A DNA stretch of 5,369 bases, taken from contig CAJLYN010000165.1 in the NCBI GenBank assembly GCA_905210875.1, positions 1-5,369 of the forward strand. The letters run 5' to 3'. The notes below the pieces were generated by a model, which was not told the origin of the DNA, ran no database searches, and worked only from the letters and a program-made list of their open reading frames with translations. Position 1 is the first letter of the stretch. Every line of letters starts with the position of its first letter. Positions 1 through 5,369 of the stretch are shown here, one piece after another. The DNA comes from an uncultured Bacteroides sp. (GTDB lineage: Bacteria > Bacteroidota > Bacteroidia > Bacteroidales > UBA11471). The position numbers and the translations under genes were made by a program.

Positions 1-771
1 GTCAATCAGGCCCGCCCCGAAAAAAAAGGCATCGAAGAAGGAGCACACATTGCAGCGTCAGCCACCCTTTCCGACTCTATCTATGTAGGAGCTTTCGCCT
101 ACATCGGAGAAAACGCCGTATTGGAAGAGGGGTGTAAAATTTACCCACAGGTATACATTGGCGACAATGTAAAAATAGGCAAGGGTACCGTAATATACCC
201 TGGCGTGAAAATCTATCATGACTGTGTCATTGGCAACCATTGTATTGTACATGCCGGAGCAGTCATCGGAGCCGACGGTTTCGGTTTTGCCCCACACGAT
301 GGGTCTTACGTAAAAATTGCCCAAATAGGAAATGTCGTATTGGAAGACAACGTAGAGATAGGTGCCAATACAACCATCGACCGTGCCACCATGGGCTCGA
401 CGGTCATACACAAAGGGGTCAAACTCGACAACCTCATACAAGTGGCCCATAACGTCGAAATAGGCGAAAACACCGTCATGGCAGCCCAATGCGGCATAGC
501 AGGTTCGACCAAAGTAGGCAGTCACTGCATGATGGGAGGACAAGTAGGTATAGCCGGCCACATCACGGTTGGCGACCATGTAAATGGGGGAGCACAAACG
601 GGTATCCCCAACCACATAGACTCCAACAGCACCCTGCTGGGAACTCCCGCCATACCCGCTCGAGAATTTGCCCGAGTTGCGGTTCTTATGCGGAAACTTC
701 CCGAAATGAACCAGACCATCAGACAATTACAAAAAGAAATAGATATTTTAAAACAATCAAAGGGCGAATAA
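1..771 (+). CDS. lpxD: UDP-3-O-(3-hydroxyacyl)glucosamine N-acyltransferase LpxD, 5'-truncated by window edge
   Basis: LpxD transfers an (R)-3-hydroxyacyl chain from acyl carrier protein to the 2-amino group of UDP-3-O-acylglucosamine, the third step of lipid A synthesis, in the cytoplasm as a homotrimer. The frame is open from base 1, so 256 C-terminal residues are visible. About 90 residues, including the N-terminal uridine-binding domain, should lie to the left, judging from a usual length near 345. What is seen is a left-handed beta helix of hexapeptide repeats ([15 protein letters not shown] and similar). The family signatures [25 protein letters not shown] and QVAHNVEIG are present. The His codon at 448-450 aligns with catalytic His239 of E. 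coli LpxD. The His at 559-561, 37 residues later, aligns with His276. The C-terminus ([19 protein letters not shown]) looks like the short terminal helix of the family. The gene is first in the visible lpx cluster, and its promoter is outside the window. The identification is firm. Confidence 0.96.
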   Translation, partial: VNQARPEKKGIEEGAHIAASATLSDSIYVGAFAYIGENAVLEEGCKIYPQVYIGDNVKIGKGTVIYPGVKIYHDCVIGNHCIVHAGAVIGADGFGFAPHDGSYVKIAQIGNVVLEDNVEIGANTTIDRATMGSTVIHKGVKLDNLIQVAHNVEIGENTVMAAQCGIAGSTKVGSHCMMGGQVGIAGHITVGDHVNGGAQTGIPNHIDSNSTLLGTPAIPAREFARVAVLMRKLPEMNQTIRQLQKEIDILKQSKGE

Positions 772-796
772 AACTCCGGCCCTGCCCCCAAACGAT

Positions 797-802
797 AAGG
801 AG
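797..802 (+). promoter_or_regulatory. Ribosome binding site deciding the lpxC-fabZ start
   Basis: The hexamer AAGGAG lies 8 nt before the ATG at 811 but only 2 nt before the alternative in-frame ATG at 805. This favours 811 as the initiation codon. It is the only clear Shine-Dalgarno sequence at a gene start in this window; the other starts have A-rich leaders, as is common in Bacteroidetes. Confidence 0.6.
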
Positions 803-810
803 ATATGGAG

Positions 811-2193
811 ATGAAACAACAAACACTCAAAAGCAGCTTTACCTTACGCGGAAAAGGCTTGCATACGGGACTAGACATCGAAATAACATTCCTGCCCGCT
901 CCCGAAAATCACGGATACAAAATACAACGTACCGACCTCGAAGGTCAGCCCGTCATCGATGCCGTCGCCGACCATGTAACCAACACCCAACGCGGAACCG
1001 TATTGAGTAAAAACAACGTTACGGTAGGTACGATAGAACACGCCATGGCCGCCTTGTACGCTTCGGAAATCGACAACTGCCTCATACAAGTCAATGCGCC
1101 CGAATTTCCCATTCTCGACGGAAGCGCAAAGATTTATATCGAAAACATCTCACGCGTGGGCATCGAAGAACAATCGGCCGAGAAAGATTACTATATCATT
1201 CGCAACAAAATAGAAATCACCGACGAAGAGAGTGGTTCTTCCATCATCGCTCTTCCCGACGACCATTTCAGCGTAAGCACGATGGTTCTCTTCAACTCCC
1301 CCATACTCAACTACCAGTATGCCTGCCTCGAAGACATGAAAAATTTTGCCGAAGAGATAGCTTCGGCCCGTACATTTGTCTTCGTCAGAGAGATTGAACC
1401 GCTGCTGAAAAACAATCTTATCAAAGGCGGCGACCTCGACAACGCCATTGTCATCTACGACCAGAAGATAGAGCAATCAGAGTTTAACCGTATTGCCGAC
1501 CTCGTAGGAGCACCCCATAAAGATGCCAACCAACTGGGATTCATCAACAACCGACCTTTGGCTTTCAATAATGAACCGGCTCGCCACAAACTTCTCGACA
1601 TTCTCGGCGATTTCGCCCTTATAGGTAAACCCATCAAGGGCCGTATCATCGCCACCCGCCCCGGACATAAAATCAACAACCTCTTTGCCCGCGCCATTCG
1701 CAAGGAAGTAAAACGCCAAGAGGTACAGGTACCGTTCTATGATCCCAACAAAGAACCGGTCATGGACGTGAACCGCATCAAAGAGTTGCTCCCGCACCGC
1801 TATCCGATGCTATTGGTCGACAAGATTATTGAAATTGGGAAAAACTATATCGTTGGCGTAAAAAACTTCACCAGCAACGAACCCTTCTTCCAAGGACACT
1901 TTCCTCAGGAACCTGTTGTGCCGGGTGTGTTGCTCATCGAAGCCATGGCCCAGACAGGCGGTCTGCTCACCCTCAACAGCGTCGACGACCCCACCAGCTA
2001 CTCAACATACTTCATGAAAATCGACAACGTGAAATTCCGCCAGAAAGTGGTGCCCGGCGATACCGCTATTTTCCACGTATCGTTCATGACTGAAATGCGT
2101 CGTGGCTGCGCCTACATGAAAGGCTACGTATTCGTAGGCGACAAAATCACGACCGAAGCCGAATTTATGGCACAAATCTCCAAAAATAAATAA
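811..2193 (+). CDS. lpxC/fabZ: Bifunctional UDP-3-O-acyl-N-acetylglucosamine deacetylase / 3-hydroxyacyl-ACP dehydratase (LpxC-FabZ fusion)
   Basis: This is one 460-residue protein with two enzymes. Residues 1 to about 310 are LpxC, the zinc amidase that removes acetate from UDP-3-O-acyl-GlcNAc, the committed step of lipid A synthesis. Visible LpxC signatures are GKGLHTG near the start, IEHAMAAL with zinc ligand His77 and Glu76 (E. coli His79 and Glu78), APEFPILDGSA, RTFVFVREIEPLL, RHKLLDILGD with zinc ligands His259 and Asp263, and RPGHKINN with catalytic His286. Residues from about 315 onward are FabZ, which dehydrates (R)-3-hydroxyacyl-ACP in fatty acid elongation. It shows LLPHRYPMLLVD, catalytic His363 in FFQGHFPQ and catalytic Glu377 in LLIEAMAQ. 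Both active sites look complete. The fusion is known in Bacteroidetes. It sits between lpxD and lpxA, exactly where proteobacteria carry a separate fabZ. The start at 811 is chosen on ribosome binding site spacing; ATG 805 would add two residues. Confidence 0.97.
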   Translation: MKQQTLKSSFTLRGKGLHTGLDIEITFLPAPENHGYKIQRTDLEGQPVIDAVADHVTNTQRGTVLSKNNVTVGTIEHAMAALYASEIDNCLIQVNAPEFPILDGSAKIYIENISRVGIEEQSAEKDYYIIRNKIEITDEESGSSIIALPDDHFSVSTMVLFNSPILNYQYACLEDMKNFAEEIASARTFVFVREIEPLLKNNLIKGGDLDNAIVIYDQKIEQSEFNRIADLVGAPHKDANQLGFINNRPLAFNNEPARHKLLDILGDFALIGKPIKGRIIATRPGHKINNLFARAIRKEVKRQEVQVPFYDPNKEPVMDVNRIKELLPHRYPMLLVDKIIEIGKNYIVGVKNFTSNEPFFQGHFPQEPVVPGVLLIEAMAQTGGLLTLNSVDDPTSYSTYFMKIDNVKFRQKVVPGDTAIFHVSFMTEMRRGCAYMKGYVFVGDKITTEAEFMAQISKNK

Positions 2194-2214
2194 AGACCTA
2201 ACCTTCACAAACAC

Positions 2215-2991
2215 ATGCAACATCCACTATCATATGTAAATCCCGAAGCCAAAATCGGTGAAAATGTAGAAATAGGGCCCTTTGTGACCATCGACAAAAA
2301 TGTCGTTATCGGCGACGGTACCCGCATCATGTCAAATGCCACCATTCTCGAAGGAGCTCGTATCGGGAAAAACTGCACCATCTTCCCCGGAGCCGTTGTC
2401 TCGGCAATTCCCCAAGACCTCAAATTCAGAGGTGAAGAAACTACGGCCGAGATAGGCGACAACACCACCCTGCGCGAATATGTTACCGTAAACCGAGGTA
2501 CCGCATCAAAAGGCAAAACCATCATAGGTAACAATTGTCTGCTCATGGCCTATGTACACATAGCACACGACTGCAAACTGGGTAACAACATTATCATCTC
2601 CAACTCTTCACAAATTGCCGGTGAGGTAATCATCGACGACTATGCCATACTCAGCGGCGGCGTACTGTGTCACCAGTTTACCCACATCGGCAGCCATGTA
2701 ATGATACAGGGCGGCTCACAGGTCAACAAAGACATTCCGCCTTATGCCAAGATAGGTCACACCCCCATCGCTTTCGCCGGCATCAACACCGTAGGGTTGC
2801 GTCGACGCGGTTTCACCGACGAAGCCATCGCCGTGATACAAGAGGTTTACCGCTGCATCTATATGGCTGGAATGAATACCAGCGACGCTCTTAAATACAT
2901 TGACGAAAACATACCCGCTACTCCCGAACGAGATGAAATAGTGCATTTTATACGCAATTCCGAGCGAGGCATTGTACGCGGACTTAAATAA
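2215..2991 (+). CDS. lpxA: Acyl-ACP--UDP-N-acetylglucosamine O-acyltransferase LpxA
   Basis: LpxA catalyses the first step of lipid A synthesis, adding an (R)-3-hydroxyacyl chain from acyl-ACP to the 3-hydroxyl of UDP-GlcNAc, as a cytoplasmic homotrimer. The 258 residues match the usual length of about 260. Hexapeptide repeats run from about residue 5 to 180 (PEAKIGENVEIGPF, IGDGTRI, IGKNCTIFPGAV), followed by the helical C-terminal domain (GLRRRGFTDEAI, ending NSERGIVRGLK). Further signatures are IPQDLKFRGEET and VTVNRGTASKG. His118 in AYVHIAHDC aligns with catalytic His125 of E. coli. Gly166 in MIQGGS aligns with E. coli Gly173, the hydrocarbon-ruler position, and is compatible with a long acyl donor. 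Glu137 stands where E. coli has His144; from memory this is also seen in other Bacteroides LpxA proteins. The gene starts 21 nt after lpxC-fabZ with an A/C-rich leader and no Shine-Dalgarno. The enzyme acts before LpxC and LpxD although its gene comes after theirs. No lpxB follows. Confidence 0.97.
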   Translation: MQHPLSYVNPEAKIGENVEIGPFVTIDKNVVIGDGTRIMSNATILEGARIGKNCTIFPGAVVSAIPQDLKFRGEETTAEIGDNTTLREYVTVNRGTASKGKTIIGNNCLLMAYVHIAHDCKLGNNIIISNSSQIAGEVIIDDYAILSGGVLCHQFTHIGSHVMIQGGSQVNKDIPPYAKIGHTPIAFAGINTVGLRRRGFTDEAIAVIQEVYRCIYMAGMNTSDALKYIDENIPATPERDEIVHFIRNSERGIVRGLK

Positions 2992-3019
2992 CACAATCGT
3001 TTATAGTATAACAAACAAT

Positions 3020-3571
3020 ATGGTTTACAAATTTTTGATTCTCTCCGACGAAGTCGACCACTTTGCACGTGAGATAGAAATTGACTCCGAAGCGACGTTT
3101 CTCGAACTGAACGACGCCATACTCGAATCGGTAGGTTACACCAAAGACCAACTGACCTCTTTTTTCATCTGTGAGAACAACTGGGAGAAAAAAACCGAAG
3201 TTACTCTCATGGATATGGAGACAGACTTTGATGAAGATTCGTGGGTCATGGGCGAAACCCGACTGAGTGAACTTCTTGAAGAGGAAAAACAGCGTATGCT
3301 CTTCGTCTTCGACAACATGACCGAACGGGCTTTCTTTATAGAACTGCGCGAAATCATCACCGGTAAGAATCTCAAGAAAGCCGTATGTACCAAATCCGTA
3401 GGTAACCCTCCGGCCCAAACCATAGACTTCGAAGAGATGGAGAAAAACGTGAAGAGCAACGACCTCGGTATCGACGAAGATTTCTACGGCGATGACGACT
3501 ACGATCCCTCGGAACTCGACGCCGAAGGCTTTGACGACCTCGACATGAGTGATGACGATCTCCGCTATTGA
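3020..3571 (+). CDS. Uncharacterised protein, plasmid pRiA4b ORF-3-like, with acidic C-terminal tail
   Basis: This 183-residue protein has no known function. Its layout resembles the pRiA4b ORF-3 family (Pfam PF07929; also annotated as IS1096 passenger TnpR-like). An N-terminal strand (VYKFLILSDEV) leads to EIEIDSEATFLELNDAILESVGY, equivalent to the family's 'tFadLHeaIq.afGw' segment. TSFFICENNW and EVTLMDM follow. MLFVFDNMTERAFFIEL (about 93-109) takes the place of the usual 'Y.YDFGDgW.H.i.le', and VGNPPAQT that of the family's 'cPPEd' region. The family motifs are degenerate, so the match is by pattern and not certain. From residue 152 to 180, 16 of 29 residues are Asp or Glu, suggesting a flexible acidic tail. 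There is no signal peptide or membrane segment, so it is likely cytoplasmic. The ATG at 3020, with an A-rich leader and 28 nt after lpxA, is preferred to a TTG at 2972 that would overlap lpxA. It is probably co-transcribed with the lpx genes. No transposase is nearby, so it looks like a resident chromosomal gene. Confidence 0.85.
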   Translation: MVYKFLILSDEVDHFAREIEIDSEATFLELNDAILESVGYTKDQLTSFFICENNWEKKTEVTLMDMETDFDEDSWVMGETRLSELLEEEKQRMLFVFDNMTERAFFIELREIITGKNLKKAVCTKSVGNPPAQTIDFEEMEKNVKSNDLGIDEDFYGDDDYDPSELDAEGFDDLDMSDDDLRY

Positions 3572-3605
3572 CTTGACCAGCCGCACAAAGTCTCCCTCCG
3601 GACAT

Positions 3606-3645
3606 AAAGAAGAGGAAGCCCCGTAACGGAGCTTCCTCTTCTTTT
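3606..3645. terminator. Bidirectional rho-independent terminator between convergent units
   Basis: A 14-bp perfect inverted repeat (AAAGAAGAGGAAGC at 3606-3619 and its complement at 3631-3644) encloses 11 bases that can add a CCG/CGG stem with a TAA loop after one C-A mismatch. The + strand continues CTTTTATTAA, giving a U-rich end for the lpx-side transcript. On the - strand the stem itself ends TTCCTCTTCTTT, giving a U-rich end for recA. It lies 34 nt after the stop codon of the upstream gene and 18 nt beyond the recA stop. Confidence 0.92.
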
Positions 3646-3663
3646 ATTAATTACGGAACCGAC

Positions 3664-4695
3664 TTATTTCCCGGCTTTGAGGGCCTCCATAATGAGGGCT
3701 TCGAGCTCGTCGGCCAGTTCGGGATTGTCTTGTATGCACTTTTTGGCGGCATCACGACCTTGTCCCAACTTCGTATCGTTGTAGCTGAACCACGATCCGC
3801 TCTTCTTGATGATACCCTTGTCGACACCCAAATCGATGATTTCACCCGAACGGGAAATGCCTTCACCGAACATGATGTCGAACTCGGCACGGCGGAAGGG
3901 CGGTGCCACCTTGTTCTTCACCACCTTCACACGGGTCTGGTTACCGATAACCTCCTCGCCGTCTTTTATCTGGCTGATGCGGCGAATATCGAGCCGCACC
4001 GAAGCATAGAACTTCAAGGCGTTACCACCGGTTGTGGTCTCGGGGTTACCAAACATCACGCCCAACTTGTCACGCAGCTGGTTGATAAAGATGCAGGTGG
4101 TATTGGTCTTGCTGATAGTGGCCGTGAGTTTGCGCAGGGCCTGCGACATGAGTCGAGCCTGCAAACCCATCTTCGAATCGCCCATGTCGCCTTCGAGCTC
4201 GGCTTTGGGGGTAAGAGCGGCCACAGAGTCGATGACGACAATGTCGACGGCCGACGAGCGTATCAACTGCTCGGCTATTTCGAGCGCCTGCTCTCCGCTG
4301 TCGGGCTGCGAAATCCAGAGGTTTTCCACATCGACACCAAGCTTCTCGGCATAGAAACGATCGAAGGCGTGTTCGGCATCGATAATAGCGGCAATACCGC
4401 CGGCCTTCTGCGCTTCGGCTATGGCATGTATGGCCAGCGTTGTCTTACCCGACGACTCGGGACCATAAATCTCGATGATACGTCCGCGGGGATAACCTCC
4501 CACTCCGAGGGCGGCATTGAGAGCTATGGAGCCGGTGGGTATGACGGCAATCTCTTCGATGCGGTCGTCGCCCAGTTTCATGATGGCCCCCTTGCCGTAG
4601 TTCTTCTCTATCTTGTCCATGGCGGCACGCAGAGCGTTGAGCTTCTCGGCCGGGACAGGGGTTTTGGCTGTTGCCTTTTTTTCTTCTTCTTCCAT
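3664..4695 (-). CDS. recA: Recombinase RecA
   Basis: RecA forms an ATP-dependent filament on single-stranded DNA and drives homologous pairing and strand exchange in recombinational repair. The 343-residue protein shows an N-terminal polymerisation helix ([20 protein letters not shown]), Walker A GPESSGKT at 78-85 with Lys84, the catalytic Glu108 in IDAEHAFD, and Walker [10 protein letters not shown] around Asp156. The L1 region [14 protein letters not shown] (176-189) and the L2 region [16 protein letters not shown] (215-230) are also present, as is the [18 protein letters not shown] segment of the core. All key residues are intact. The N-terminus begins with four Glu and two Lys codons. The C-terminus ends [12 protein letters not shown], without the acidic tail of E. 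coli RecA. It starts 8 nt after the bcp stop, so it is most likely translated from a bcp-recA message. I see no separate promoter in that gap and no Shine-Dalgarno. Convergent with the lpx cluster. Confidence 0.99.
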   Translation of the reverse strand: MEEEEKKATAKTPVPAEKLNALRAAMDKIEKNYGKGAIMKLGDDRIEEIAVIPTGSIALNAALGVGGYPRGRIIEIYGPESSGKTTLAIHAIAEAQKAGGIAAIIDAEHAFDRFYAEKLGVDVENLWISQPDSGEQALEIAEQLIRSSAVDIVVIDSVAALTPKAELEGDMGDSKMGLQARLMSQALRKLTATISKTNTTCIFINQLRDKLGVMFGNPETTTGGNALKFYASVRLDIRRISQIKDGEEVIGNQTRVKVVKNKVAPPFRRAEFDIMFGEGISRSGEIIDLGVDKGIIKKSGSWFSYNDTKLGQGRDAAKKCIQDNPELADELEALIMEALKAGK

Positions 4696-4703
4696 GTATG
4701 CGA

Positions 4704-5153
4704 TTATTTATTGTTCAATATCTGGTCGGCATGGTTCTTGGTATCGACCTTGTCGATAATGCGTTCTACCACACCGTTTTCGTCGATGATGAAGGTGGTG
4801 CGGGTCGTACCCATATAGGTGCGTCCGTAGAGTTTCTTCTCGGCCCATACACCGAAAGTCTGGTTGAGCGAGGTATCGGTGTCGGCAATGAGGTCAAAAG
4901 GCAACGACTGTTTCTCGATAAACTTGCGGTGCGATGCCTCGCTGTCTTTGCTCACACCCACTACCTCGTAGCCGGCAGCCCGCAGGGCTTCGTAACCGTC
5001 GCGCAGATTGCAGGCCTCGGCCGTGCAGCCCGAGGTATTGTCTTTGGGATAAAAATAAAGAACCACTTTGCGACCCTGATAGTCACTGCGGCGTATCTCT
5101 TTACCATCTTGATTCACACCCCATACGTCGGGGGTAAGGTCTCCTACTTTCAT
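4704..5153 (-). CDS. bcp: Thioredoxin-dependent thiol peroxidase (Bcp/PrxQ-type peroxiredoxin)
   Basis: This cytoplasmic peroxiredoxin reduces hydrogen peroxide and organic hydroperoxides, with thioredoxin as the usual reductant. The 149 residues fit the family length of about 150. The thioredoxin-like fold is visible: [17 protein letters not shown], then [19 protein letters not shown], then [11 protein letters not shown] and [11 protein letters not shown]. Cys43 in NTSGCT is the peroxidatic cysteine. Cys48, five residues on, is the resolving cysteine typical of the atypical 2-Cys Bcp type. Thr40 and Arg118 (in [10 protein letters not shown]) complete the peroxidase site. The ATG at 5153 is preceded in frame by a TAA three codons upstream (5162-5160), so no longer start is possible. 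There is no evident Shine-Dalgarno. It is the first gene of the bcp-recA unit. The promoter region described at 5242-5277 suggests transcription begins near 5235, leaving a leader of about 80 nt. Confidence 0.96.
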   Translation of the reverse strand: MKVGDLTPDVWGVNQDGKEIRRSDYQGRKVVLYFYPKDNTSGCTAEACNLRDGYEALRAAGYEVVGVSKDSEASHRKFIEKQSLPFDLIADTDTSLNQTFGVWAEKKLYGRTYMGTTRTTFIIDENGVVERIIDKVDTKNHADQILNNK

Positions 5154-5204
5154 AATGTCTTATCTGGGAATGACTTAATTTTACAGATTCAGGAAATATT
5201 TCAC

Positions 5205-5233
5205 CATAGGTCTTACGCTAAAACAGACCTATG
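5205..5233 (-). promoter_or_regulatory. 9-bp inverted repeat at the predicted 5' end of the bcp-recA mRNA
   Basis: CATAGGTCT at 5205-5213 and AGACCTATG at 5225-5233 are perfect inverted repeats around an 11-base spacer. If transcription starts about 7 nt past the -7 element (near 5235), this forms a stem-loop at the very 5' end of the mRNA. It could protect the message from decay, or as DNA it could be an operator just downstream of the start site. No U-tract follows, so it is not a terminator. A 10-bp palindrome GAAATATTTC lies next to it at 5193-5202. The repeat is seen directly; its function is inference. Confidence 0.5.
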
Positions 5234-5241
5234 ATTCTTGA

Positions 5242-5249
5242 CAAAGATA
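5242..5249 (-). promoter_or_regulatory. Candidate Bacteroidetes promoter -7 element for bcp-recA
   Basis: On the - strand, 5249 to 5242 reads TATCTTTG, an exact match to the TAnnTTTG -7 consensus of the Bacteroidetes primary sigma factor. It lies about 90 nt upstream of the bcp start in an AT-rich intergenic region. At the expected -33 distance the sequence is CTTC, a poor match to TTTG. The promoter may therefore be weak or dependent on an activator. An eight-base motif alone is limited evidence, but position and strand fit. Confidence 0.6.
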
Positions 5250-5259
5250 CAAATTCCAA

Positions 5260-5277
5260 ATGATATGGAAGTATCAT
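5260..5277. promoter_or_regulatory. ATGATA-N6-TATCAT inverted repeat over the -33 region, candidate operator
   Basis: ATGATA at 5260-5265 and TATCAT at 5272-5277 form a perfect 6-bp inverted repeat with a 6-base spacer. Its centre lies about 19-20 nt upstream of the TATCTTTG element, so it covers the position where sigma would contact the -33 box. This geometry suits a dimeric regulator. Which regulator cannot be told from the sequence, and short AT-rich repeats also arise by chance. Confidence 0.4.
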
Positions 5278-5369
5278 CTTATAAAAACATCACACCTATT
5301 TTTCATATAAATAGCAACCGACACTTTACACTCAACTTTTTATAATTCTATTATTTTATAGATTTTTAT
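5278..5369. other. AT-rich intergenic end of window, no gene seen
   Basis: By my count about one fifth of these bases are G or C, far below the coding regions. No open reading frame of useful length continues through it on either strand. A weak TCTAT-N6-ATAGA repeat (5347-5362) is of the kind expected by chance in such DNA. It may hold upstream promoter sequences for bcp-recA or for a divergent gene beyond the window. I could not support a specific site. Confidence 0.5.

Noticed and set aside
58..726. A 222-codon open frame on the - strand inside lpxD
   Set aside because: It is in the same register as the lpxD codons and is explained by the same rarity of TTA, CTA and TCA codons. The sense frame has clear LpxD motifs.
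1371..1378. TACATTTG, an exact match to the TAnnTTTG -7 promoter consensus
   Set aside because: It lies inside the LpxC coding region with no gene start nearby, and such an eight-base match is expected by chance in several kilobases.
2972..3019. Possible TTG start extending the uncharacterised gene by 16 residues into lpxA
   Set aside because: TTG is a weak start here and the added residues do not resemble the family N-terminus. ATG 3020 is directly followed by the expected first beta strand.
3020..3571. Whether the pRiA4b ORF-3 (IS1096 passenger) resemblance marks a mobile element
   Set aside because: There is no transposase, terminal inverted repeat or target duplication around it, and base composition matches its neighbours.
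2984..3586. A 200-codon open frame on the - strand opposite the uncharacterised gene at 3020-3571
   Set aside because: It is again register-matched to the sense codons. The + strand frame has the family-like motifs, an ATG with sensible operon spacing, and a terminator just after it.
4675..4692. GAA repeats followed by A AAA AAG in phase at recA codons 5-7, resembling a -1 frameshift slippery site or a slippage-prone tract
   Set aside because: The heptamer is in the correct phase, but it lies at the very start of the gene with no evident downstream pseudoknot and no meaningful -1 product. Seven A residues are too few to argue for phase variation.
3730..4818. A 362-codon open frame on the + strand antisense to recA and the end of bcp
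   Set aside because: Over recA its codons are exact reverse complements of the recA codons, so it stays open simply because the sense codons TTA, CTA and TCA are avoided in recA. The translated product shows no recognisable domain.
4671..5234. A 187-codon open frame on the + strand opposite bcp
   Set aside because: It is register-matched to bcp, which has both catalytic cysteines and the full family length. The extra length runs into non-coding leader sequence.

Overview
The window looks like a chromosomal housekeeping segment from a member of the Bacteroidetes, most likely the order Bacteroidales. Four things point there: an LpxC-FabZ fusion protein, a TAnnTTTG-type promoter -7 element, start codons mostly without a Shine-Dalgarno sequence, and the RecA and LpxA sequence types. 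I do not assign a genus. I see no transposase, integrase, CRISPR array, tRNA, rRNA or phage gene.

Positions 1-2991 (+ strand) carry a lipid A biosynthesis cluster: the 3' part of lpxD (its start lies left of the window), the fused lpxC-fabZ gene, and lpxA. Gaps are 39 nt (772-810) and 21 nt (2194-2214), so the genes are almost certainly co-transcribed from a promoter outside the window. LpxA, LpxC and LpxD carry out the first three steps from UDP-GlcNAc to UDP-2,3-diacylglucosamine. The FabZ domain acts on the same pool of (R)-3-hydroxyacyl-ACP that LpxA and LpxD use as acyl donor. After a further 28 nt comes a gene of unknown function (3020-3571) that resembles the plasmid pRiA4b ORF-3 family and ends in a strongly acidic tail. 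It is probably the last gene of this transcription unit.

Positions 3606-3645 hold a strong, nearly symmetrical hairpin that can terminate transcription arriving from both sides.

Positions 3664-5153 (- strand) carry a compact two-gene unit read toward the lpx cluster: a Bcp-type thiol peroxidase gene followed after 8 nt by recA. It pairs peroxide removal with recombinational DNA repair.

Positions 5154-5369 hold no gene. This stretch contains the likely bcp-recA promoter (-7 element TATCTTTG on the - strand at 5249-5242), an inverted repeat over the expected -33 region, a 9-bp inverted repeat at the predicted 5' end of the mRNA, and a very AT-rich distal part.

I found no convincing new multi-gene system. 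The most worthwhile leads are the two inverted repeats framing the bcp-recA promoter and the uncharacterised acidic protein at the end of the lpx cluster.
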